Assembly: GCA_016929775.1 (NCBI GenBank)
Contig: JAFGIE010000134.1
Coordinates: 1-17,316, forward strand
Origin: Anaerolineae bacterium
GTDB taxonomy: Bacteria > Chloroflexota > Anaerolineae > JAFGEY01
Reading direction: 5' to 3'
DNA: 17,316 nucleotides
Below the pieces are notes generated by a model that worked only from the letters and a program-made list of their open reading frames with translations, was not told the origin of the DNA and made no database searches. Below, piece after piece: positions 7,569 to 14,680 of the stretch. The translations under genes were made by a program, and so were the position numbers. Each line of letters opens with the position of its first letter. Position 1 is the stretch's first letter.

Positions 7569-9796
7569 GGGCCCTCCTCCTGCACGACGCGCACCGGACA
7601 CAGGATCGCCACGTCGTCAGGCAGGCGATCGTACGTCGCATCGTGCGCCGGCAGCCGCTCCCCTGTCTGCAGCAGGTACCAGCCCACGCCCAGCGCATAG
7701 TCGCCAGGAGGGACGTCGCGCAGAGACACCTCTCGACGGTCCACGATCCACTCGCCTGTGGACCAGAGCGTGGTCGGGTAGGCGCCGCCCAGCGGCTGAC
7801 CATCAGCCTGCGCGACGGGATGCGCACGTTCGTCGAGCAGGTGCACGAGAACGGTATAGTCTACAGACGCTGTGCCCAGCGACTCCCAGTAGAGCGTCAC
7901 CCCCAGCACGCCGTTGGCCTGTACCTGGGCGGCATCCAGGTCATATCCGCGCAGCGCGGCAACGTGCGCGAACGAGTAGGTCGTGAGACGAGAGGGCGCC
8001 TGGACGGGGAGGGATGGGGCGATCTTGAGCCCGCCCAGCTCGGCAGCGTCCCCCAACGACCGCCCGCCCAGGCTAGAGACGGCGAGCGGGCCGTCGCGAG
8101 TAGCCCGTATGACGAGCAACGCCGCAGAAGGGGACGCATGTTCAGGGACACGAAGGCCATATTCCGTCGCCACAAGCTCTCCCGGCTGCCAGTCCGGCGC
8201 GGATGATCCCGCCGCGTCCAAGAGACGGCGCCCCGCGTCGACAAGCTCCGCCGACAGCGCAACCGGGCCCGGTGGCGCCTCCAGCACGTGCCAATACAGG
8301 GTCAGCGCCAGCTCGTCTCCTGGGCGCAGGACGGTTGGCTCGACCCGGTACGCCGCCAGCTCGAGTTCGCCGCCAAAGCGGACGCACGGCTGCGGCAGCC
8401 CAGCCACGCTGGTCGCTTGGTAGCGCGCAGGGGGCGCATAGGCTGGATAGATCACGCCCCACAGCGCCCCGATCGAGAGGACGAGGAGACCGATCCCGAA
8501 CCCAGCACACACTGGAGCGGCCCAGTGCGCGCCGGCAAGGCGCGACAGGCCGATCAGGAGCAAGAGCGAGAGGGCAGAGCTGACCGGGAAGAGAAAGCGC
8601 CCCTGGTATCCAGAGTTGTTGATCACCTGCAGGTAGCGCAGCAGAGACACCCCCACCCCGAGCACGGCAAGGACCAGCACCCAACGCACGGGGGACCAAC
8701 GCCAGCGATGCTGCCACAGATCAACCACCGTGCCCACCATCCCGAGGCCACAGACGATCGCCAGCACGATGTACACGCCATCCGGCACCGGCAGGCTCAT
8801 CCAGCCGAACCTCGCCCAATAGGTGGTAAAGGTCAGGAGGCCGAACTCGCGCAGGTCGGCCCAGGACAAGGGCGTCACGCGAGAGACGTACTGGCCCAGA
8901 GAGTCGAGCATGACGCGCCATGCCAGCGGGTCGCCGTATAGCGCCTGGTTGCGGGCGTACCACCAGCCTGCGATCAGGAGGGGGAGGGCAACCAGCCACA
9001 GGAGGCGCCGCGTGGCCCGCCGCCAATCCCTGTCTCGCCAGGCCCGCCAGGCAAGCACGCCAAAGGGCAGCGGCGCCAGGGCGTAGACGCTGTACTTGGT
9101 CAGCGCGCCAAGCCCCAGCAGCAGGCCCATCCAGGCCCAGTCCCGATCGCGAGAGGGAGTTACCACCGCTCGCGCGGACGCCAGCAAGATCAGGGAGGAG
9201 AGCGCTGTCGCCAGGTTGTCGTTGTTGACCGTGCTGTGCAGAAAGAGGAACTGGGGCGTGAAGGCGACGACCGCCGCGCCCGCAAGCGCCAGCCAACGCC
9301 GATCGGGCGCCGCTGCCCGTCCCAGATGGTACGTAGCCCAGACAGTGACCACTCCCAGGACGAGGGACAGCCACCGCACGATGTGCAGCCCCAGCCAGAC
9401 GCCGTGGTAGGGGAAGGACTCGGACCCGGTGTGTAGAAGGGCGGTCTGCCAACCCGGGTCCTCGAAGCGCCAGGCGAAACAGGGGTTGCGCTCTAGCATC
9501 TGCAGGTCGCGCATCTCGCCCGAGATCGGAGCGGTCGCTAGGGCACCAAGCAGGTAGTAGAGCGGCGGTTGGAGGCCCTCGGCGCTGAGGTTCTCCTCGT
9601 AGACCGGCTGCTGCACGGGAAAGCGGCGGTACTGGTTGAGGTACCAGACATACGCCAAGTGAGCCGGCTCGTCGGGCGCTTCGTAGGCAGGGACGACCAT
9701 GCTGTAGGCCACACCTAGAGCGACATAGGCGGTCAGGATCGCCGCCATAGTCCAGCGTCCCTCCAGCCAACGCGTGCGCTGCCCGTTCTCGCTCAT
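7565..9796 (-). CDS. DUF2142-like GT-C glycosyltransferase with two C-terminal beta modules
   Basis: 743 residues. After TM1 it carries APDEPAHLAYVWYL with D42, E43 and H46, at the same positions as in the paralogue at 3321-4781. It then has LQPPLYYLLGALA (about 75-87), STVNNDNLATALSSL and GYQGRFLFPVSSALSLLLL, all typical of DUF2142/GT-C proteins. The membrane core ends at about 460. Two extracytoplasmic modules follow. A diverged one at about 473-600 has LRPGDELALTLYWHVL but no FVHLLD. A good copy at about 608-743 has RGYDL, GVTLYWESL, DYTVLVHLLDE, GAYPTTLW, PGDYALGVGWY and a final PVRVV strand. ATG at 9796 overlaps the preceding TGA by four bases (ATGA), so translation is probably coupled. 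It likely transfers a lipid-linked sugar on the outer face of the membrane; donor and acceptor are not readable. The gene is certain, the family likely, the exact activity unknown. Confidence 0.88.
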   Translation of the reverse strand: MSENGQRTRWLEGRWTMAAILTAYVALGVAYSMVVPAYEAPDEPAHLAYVWYLNQYRRFPVQQPVYEENLSAEGLQPPLYYLLGALATAPISGEMRDLQMLERNPCFAWRFEDPGWQTALLHTGSESFPYHGVWLGLHIVRWLSLVLGVVTVWATYHLGRAAAPDRRWLALAGAAVVAFTPQFLFLHSTVNNDNLATALSSLILLASARAVVTPSRDRDWAWMGLLLGLGALTKYSVYALAPLPFGVLAWRAWRDRDWRRATRRLLWLVALPLLIAGWWYARNQALYGDPLAWRVMLDSLGQYVSRVTPLSWADLREFGLLTFTTYWARFGWMSLPVPDGVYIVLAIVCGLGMVGTVVDLWQHRWRWSPVRWVLVLAVLGVGVSLLRYLQVINNSGYQGRFLFPVSSALSLLLLIGLSRLAGAHWAAPVCAGFGIGLLVLSIGALWGVIYPAYAPPARYQATSVAGLPQPCVRFGGELELAAYRVEPTVLRPGDELALTLYWHVLEAPPGPVALSAELVDAGRRLLDAAGSSAPDWQPGELVATEYGLRVPEHASPSAALLVIRATRDGPLAVSSLGGRSLGDAAELGGLKIAPSLPVQAPSRLTTYSFAHVAALRGYDLDAAQVQANGVLGVTLYWESLGTASVDYTVLVHLLDERAHPVAQADGQPLGGAYPTTLWSTGEWIVDRREVSLRDVPPGDYALGVGWYLLQTGERLPAHDATYDRLPDDVAILCPVRVVQEEGP
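7572..7581 (-). promoter_or_regulatory. Ribosome binding site of the YfhO-type gene
   Basis: AGGAGGAGGG on the minus strand; its first AGGAGG is 7 bases before ATG 7568. It fixes the short start, with a 4-base ATGA overlap, rather than a start at 7601. Confidence 0.75.
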
Positions 9797-12186
9797 CGCG
9801 CCTCTATCAGGACCGGGCGAAGCAGCAGCCGAGAGGAGAGCGCACGCTCGCCGTCATAGATCTGCCACCTCTGCATGGTGTCGGTGTGGTAGGCTCCGAT
9901 CTCCAGTGGGTACTCCCCAGGCGCCAGATCGGGCGGGATCGAAAAGCGGTGCAGCTGGACCAACACGTCTCCCGGTTCGAGGCCCGCTGGATCGACAGAG
10001 AACGCATCGTGTTGGGCGCGCACAGTGCCCTTTGCGTCCAAGAGATGCACAAAGAGAGCGAGCGGTGGGTCAAGCTGCCCTTCTACGCGCCAGAACGTGA
10101 GCAGCAGCACCTCATCACCAGGTCGCAACACGTCCGCGCGCAGTTCATATCCGAGAAAGCTCAGGTCGCGCAGATCGACCGGCAGGCGCAGGGCATAGCG
10201 TTCATAGTCGGGCGGAAAGGTCAATGCCGGGCTGTGCCAGACGGGCAGTGCACCGGACGCAGGCACGAACCTCTCACGTGCGGTCTCGGCGGGGAGACAG
10301 TAGAGCTCGTAGATTCGCCCACCCCCTGCAGTCTGCTGCCGTCCCCACGGGGGTCGGTCGGCAAAGAACCGCTCTCTCAGGTATGGGTGGAGAGGGGTCG
10401 TGTCGGCGAGGGCATACCAGCTCTTCCGCCCTCCGCCTGGAAGCACCAATGCGCCGCGCGCATCGAACCAACGCAGCGTGACATCGTTTGTGCCCAACGT
10501 GGCACGGAAGGTCTGCTCGTCGATCTGGTCAACCGACAGCCCCGAAAGGGCCACCGAGACGGGGGCTCCCCCCGTGCGAGGCACGTCGTACACAAAGATC
10601 GAGTAGCCGATCTTGGCGACCGGCGTGCGTTCGCGAAACCACGCGTACGCGTCTCGATCGGGCAGATAGACACCTTGCAGATGCGTGGCAGAGATGGCGT
10701 ACACCCCCGGAAGAGGGGCGTGCGGATAGTAGGCGCGGCTCTGCGCGTTGCGCAGGGCACTGAACCAACTGGGCAGGAGCTCGTAGCTGACCCCATACTG
10801 CTCTGGCGGCGCGTTCCCAAACCAAGCCAGGTTGATCTCGTCCACGCCACGCTGCTGCATGTGGGCCTGCAGCCCCGGCAGGTCCTGTCCCCAGTCCAGA
10901 TTCGAGTCCACCAGGTAGCGCCACCCGTTCTCCGGCCCACCGCCTAGCTCGTTAAAGTAAGCCAGGTAGTGAGGGTAGATGCGGACCGTCCCGAGGACGT
11001 ACCAGACGAGCAGTGCGATGGACAGTGGAAGCCAGGCGCGCCGCAGGCTGCGCCCCGGCGCGCGCTCGGGCGTGAGCCGCGCACGCGTCACGACGCCACT
11101 TGACAGGACCGCCAGGAACGGCAGAACGGGCAGAAGGTAGCGATAGCCGATGTTCACGGTACTCAACAGGCTGACAACAGAGAGGATCAGGGGAGGCGCC
11201 GCGAGAAACGCGAGATCCCACCGCCTGCGCCACAGGCAGACGGAACCTGCCGCGGCAAGCACGAGGAGCGGGAGGGGCGTCTTGAGGGCAAAGGCAACCG
11301 CAAAATAGTACCACCATCCAGTGATGCGATGCTCGCCCATCAGGAACGCTTGATGCCCCAGCTCAAAGTGCCGCTGCTGCTGCGCGTATTCGACCAGCGC
11401 GTTGAGCCAGTCAAACCGAAAGGCGGACAGGAAGACCAGGAGCGCGATCGCCGAGATGACCGTGAGACAGAGCATACGGCGCCAGGCCGAACCGCGCCGC
11501 CTCTCCTCTGACGGACCCGCAGGCGCCAGACCCATAAGCAAGAACACGGGCAACAGCAGTAGCGCAGAGAACTTGGTTCCCAGCGCGACGCCCAGCCCGA
11601 GCCCCGCGAGGACGAGCCGCCGCCAGCTCGGTCGCCGACGATAGCGCCAGAAGAGATAAACCGCCCAGAGCATCGCACATGCAGCGCCCAGGTCTGTCGT
11701 CGCCAGGCGACCGTGCGCCAGGATATTCGGGTCGAACGAAATGAGCACGAGCGCCAAGAGACCGGCTACGCCGCCGCCCAGCTGCCGCGCCCAGCAAGCG
11801 ACGCCCGCCGCCAACAACAGGGTTAGGCCGATCACGGGCAGCCGTGTCAGGAACACGATGCGGTGCGCGTGATCGCCGTTGACTTCCCAGAGGAATGGAT
11901 AGATCAGGTCAAGCCAACGATCGGTCTCCCACAGAGGCGACTCTGTCGGGAGGCGGAGATCGCCTGTTGCGACGGGCAGAGCCACCTGCAGGACATTGAC
12001 CAAAGGTGGATTGCCCATCAAGGGCTTGGGCTCGTCGGACAGGAACCATACCGCGCCGTTGAACACGTGGTACATCTCGTCCACCGTGCTGGACTTGTGC
12101 TGCGCGCTCAGGATCAACTGTGCGAACAGCGCGAGCAGCAGGCACGCGCCCGACAGAGTGTGCGGCAGTCTTGCGCTCTTGACCAT
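9793..12186 (-). CDS. PMT/GT39-like phospholipid-carrier-dependent glycosyltransferase with C-terminal module (copy 2)
   Basis: 797 residues. TM1 is followed by STVDEMYHVFNGAVWF with D36 and E37, the acidic pair of PMT-type GT-C enzymes. Next come DPNILAHGRLATTDLG (second acidic loop region), GTKFSALLLLPVF and NIGYRYLLPVLPFLAVLS. The membrane core ends near residue 400. The ectodomain opens with YPHYLAYFNELGG, GGPENGWRY and DSNLDWGQDL (from about 414), typical of bacterial members of this family, and closes from about 667 with the recurring module (FLGYEL, LRPGDEV, FVHLLDAKG, PGEYPLEIGAY). Such enzymes use polyprenyl-phosphate sugars as donors; the acceptor is unknown. ATG at 12186 follows the preceding stop by 7 bases, with a weak AGGG-type site. 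It is a tandem paralogue of 12194-14680, matching along its whole length. Confidence 0.92.
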   Translation of the reverse strand: MVKSARLPHTLSGACLLLALFAQLILSAQHKSSTVDEMYHVFNGAVWFLSDEPKPLMGNPPLVNVLQVALPVATGDLRLPTESPLWETDRWLDLIYPFLWEVNGDHAHRIVFLTRLPVIGLTLLLAAGVACWARQLGGGVAGLLALVLISFDPNILAHGRLATTDLGAACAMLWAVYLFWRYRRRPSWRRLVLAGLGLGVALGTKFSALLLLPVFLLMGLAPAGPSEERRRGSAWRRMLCLTVISAIALLVFLSAFRFDWLNALVEYAQQQRHFELGHQAFLMGEHRITGWWYYFAVAFALKTPLPLLVLAAAGSVCLWRRRWDLAFLAAPPLILSVVSLLSTVNIGYRYLLPVLPFLAVLSSGVVTRARLTPERAPGRSLRRAWLPLSIALLVWYVLGTVRIYPHYLAYFNELGGGPENGWRYLVDSNLDWGQDLPGLQAHMQQRGVDEINLAWFGNAPPEQYGVSYELLPSWFSALRNAQSRAYYPHAPLPGVYAISATHLQGVYLPDRDAYAWFRERTPVAKIGYSIFVYDVPRTGGAPVSVALSGLSVDQIDEQTFRATLGTNDVTLRWFDARGALVLPGGGRKSWYALADTTPLHPYLRERFFADRPPWGRQQTAGGGRIYELYCLPAETARERFVPASGALPVWHSPALTFPPDYERYALRLPVDLRDLSFLGYELRADVLRPGDEVLLLTFWRVEGQLDPPLALFVHLLDAKGTVRAQHDAFSVDPAGLEPGDVLVQLHRFSIPPDLAPGEYPLEIGAYHTDTMQRWQIYDGERALSSRLLLRPVLIEAR

Positions 12187-12193
12187 CTGCGCC

Positions 12194-14680
12194 CTATTCC
12201 ACCTCTACCGGGCGGAGCAGCACGCGGTCGCCGATCCAGGTGCCGTCGCGCAGCACAGGCAGGCGGACCATGGTCTCGGGGTCATACCAACCGATCTCGA
12301 CCTGGTAGGCGCCGGGCGACGCGCCGGCATCGAGCGGGACCTGCTGCACCTGGGCGAAGCGGTCGCCCGGGCGCCAGTTGTCGTACCACAGGTCAAGGCG
12401 GTCCTCTCCCCCGCTGTAGACGCTGTTTGCGTCGAGCAGGTGCACAAAGAGCCGGAGCAGCTCGCTTGGCGACGTGCGCACCTCCCAGTACGTAACCAAG
12501 GTCATCACCTCGCCCGGTCGCAGCGTGGCGTCCTCGAGCTCATAGGCGAGCAGCGCGAGCGGCGCGCCAAAGCCGACCGGCAACGTGAGCAGCTGACCGT
12601 GGTTCTGGGGGTCGCCGGGCGCAAACTCGGCTGCGGGCAGGTGCCAGACTTGGGATGCGGATGCGATCGCCGCCACGTGGGCATCGTACTGGGTGGCGTC
12701 GAGCCCGGCATGGAAGGCCATCGGTCGCCCATCCCGCGTCTGGAGGGACACAGACGCACTTGACGACCAGAGCGGGGCGAGCGCCGGATGCGGCTCCGCG
12801 CCTCCGGCAACGAACGCAGCCATGTTGTCGCCAGCGCCAGGAAAGACCAAGGCGCGCTCGATGTCGAACCACAGGACACGGACATCATTCGTGCCGAGCC
12901 GCGCATAGTCTGCCGGGCGGATGTCGGCGGGGACAAGCCCGGCGAGCCCAGCTACCACCGGTCCCTCACCGTGCAGCGGCACGTGGTAGATAAAGATCGA
13001 GTATCCCACCTTATCCACCGGCTCGCGTGCACGGAACCAGGCATAGGTCTCCGGGTCGGCAAGATTGCGCCCCTGGATCAGGTTGGCGCTGATCGCGTAC
13101 CACCCTGGCGCGGGATCGGCGCCGTACAGATCGTGGTACAGCGGATGTTCCCACCGGTCCGGCGAGCTGGGTAGGGGCTCAAAGTCGATCCCATAGTAGG
13201 ACGGGTGCGCCTCGCCGACGTACCCGAGCGCCACGCGCGCGACGCCATGCTCGTCCATCCAACCCTTGAGCCCCTTGAGGTCCTGCCCCCAGTCGATGTT
13301 CGAGTCGACCACGTAGCGCCACCCGTTTTCGGGCCCGCCGGCAAGTTCGTTATAGTAGGTGAGGTAGTGCGGATAGATGCTCAGCCCACTCCACGCCGAC
13401 CACCCGACCAGCAGACTGGCAGCCGCTACGAGCAGCGCGCGCCCTGCGGCGCGGCGGGCCCGCAGCTCGGCGGAGAGCCATGGCCCCGCGCGCCCCGCTA
13501 GCACCAGCAGGAAAGGCAGCACGGGCAGGATGTAGCGGTAGCCCAGGTTCAGCTCACTAGTCAGGCTCACGGCAAAGAACAGGAGGGGCGGCAGCCAGAG
13601 CACCCACGCGAGGGCGCCGATCCCTTTGCGCACGCTCAGCAGCACGGCGCCGAGCAGCAACACGAGCGTAGGCAGGGGCGTCTTGAGGGCAAAGACCACG
13701 GGAAAGTACTGCCAGCGCCCCCCGGTGTATAGCTCACCCATCAAAAAGGCGGTCGCAGCCCGCTCCTCCTGGCCCTGCAGCCGGCCATAGATGTCGAGCA
13801 ACTGCTCCAAGTGCGTGGCAGCGGGCACAGGCCACGCCGTGACCCCGTCGATAGGTCGCAGCTCAAAGCCGTAGACGCCCCACAGCGTGAACGCCGCGAT
13901 GACGATCAGCAGCAGAGCCGTGATCGCCAGCCCACCGAGCCGCCCCCACCATGGCTGTGTGACCCGGTCCCCGAGCAGAAAGCGGTGCAGCGCGCGCGGA
14001 AAGACGAACGACTGGTGGGCCAGGAGCCGGATCGCAAAGAGCAGCGCATAGATCGGTCCGAGGAGGAGCGCCGAGAACTTGGAGGCTTGGGCAAGGCCCA
14101 AGAACGCGCCCGCAGCCAAGAGGTGGCCCCACCCGGGCCGACGCAGTAGCCGCCACAGCCAGTACACGGCGATGAAGGACAGGGCGGTCACGCCGAGGTC
14201 GGTCGTCGCCAGGCGCCCGTGCGCGATCAGGTTCGGATCGAGGACGCAGAGCAGCAGGGAGAGCAGCCCGCCCCAGGGGCCAAAGAGCTCGCGCGCCCAG
14301 CGGTAGCAAAAGACAGCCAGCAGCAGCGCGAGCAGCATGGTCGGCACCCGTGCCAGGAACGTGATCTGGTCGGCGTTGTCGTTGACGTCCCACATGAACC
14401 GTTGGCTGATCGGGTGAAAGTTGGTGCCCTGCCAGGAGGGGTGCTCGACCGGCAACCGCACCTCGGGCAGCGCCAGGAGCGGCAGGGCATTCAGGGCGTT
14501 GAGCAGGATCGGCGTCCCGACACGGATGTGCGTGTCCCCGAGCGCGACGTAGGCATAGCCGCGCGTGATGTGCCCCGGTTCGTCGTAGGTCGGCGACTTG
14601 TGTCGCACGCTCGTCACCTGTAGGCCGAACATCAGGCACAGGAGCAGCGAGGCGATCCAGATCTCCCTGGACTTAGTCAC
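12194..14680 (-). CDS. PMT/GT39-like phospholipid-carrier-dependent glycosyltransferase with C-terminal module (copy 1)
   Basis: 828 residues from GTG at 14680. A longer open frame to 14800 exists but lies inside the preceding gene, while GGAGGTG sits 8 bases before the GTG. TM1 is followed by HKSPTYDEPGHITRGYAYV with D33 and E34, the GT-C acidic pair. Then come DPNLIAHGRLATTDLGVTA, ASKFSALLLGPIYALL and NLGYRYILPVLPFLLVLAG. The ectodomain begins with YPHYLTYYNELAG, GGPENGWRY and DSNIDWGQDL (about 446-466). The C-terminal module runs from about 699 to 828 (LLAYELEDATLRPGE, LRLFVHLLDANS, WRPGD, PGAYQVEIGWYDPETMVRLP, DRVLLRPVEVE). It presumably transfers a sugar from a polyprenyl-phosphate donor to an unknown extracytoplasmic acceptor. 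Its start overlaps the preceding stop by 8 bases, indicating coupling. Confidence 0.92.
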   Translation of the reverse strand: MTKSREIWIASLLLCLMFGLQVTSVRHKSPTYDEPGHITRGYAYVALGDTHIRVGTPILLNALNALPLLALPEVRLPVEHPSWQGTNFHPISQRFMWDVNDNADQITFLARVPTMLLALLLAVFCYRWARELFGPWGGLLSLLLCVLDPNLIAHGRLATTDLGVTALSFIAVYWLWRLLRRPGWGHLLAAGAFLGLAQASKFSALLLGPIYALLFAIRLLAHQSFVFPRALHRFLLGDRVTQPWWGRLGGLAITALLLIVIAAFTLWGVYGFELRPIDGVTAWPVPAATHLEQLLDIYGRLQGQEERAATAFLMGELYTGGRWQYFPVVFALKTPLPTLVLLLGAVLLSVRKGIGALAWVLWLPPLLFFAVSLTSELNLGYRYILPVLPFLLVLAGRAGPWLSAELRARRAAGRALLVAAASLLVGWSAWSGLSIYPHYLTYYNELAGGPENGWRYVVDSNIDWGQDLKGLKGWMDEHGVARVALGYVGEAHPSYYGIDFEPLPSSPDRWEHPLYHDLYGADPAPGWYAISANLIQGRNLADPETYAWFRAREPVDKVGYSIFIYHVPLHGEGPVVAGLAGLVPADIRPADYARLGTNDVRVLWFDIERALVFPGAGDNMAAFVAGGAEPHPALAPLWSSSASVSLQTRDGRPMAFHAGLDATQYDAHVAAIASASQVWHLPAAEFAPGDPQNHGQLLTLPVGFGAPLALLAYELEDATLRPGEVMTLVTYWEVRTSPSELLRLFVHLLDANSVYSGGEDRLDLWYDNWRPGDRFAQVQQVPLDAGASPGAYQVEIGWYDPETMVRLPVLRDGTWIGDRVLLRPVEVE

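Noticed and set aside
5980..7827. Minus-strand open frames in other phases (also 4276-5733 and 8721-9770)
   Set aside because: They overlap the real genes in the same strand but a different phase and translate to Arg/Ala/Gly/Pro-rich sequence without domains.
7565..14680. Frameshifts or pseudogenes among the large membrane protein genes
   Set aside because: All frames run intact from a supported start through family motifs to a stop that overlaps or abuts the next gene.
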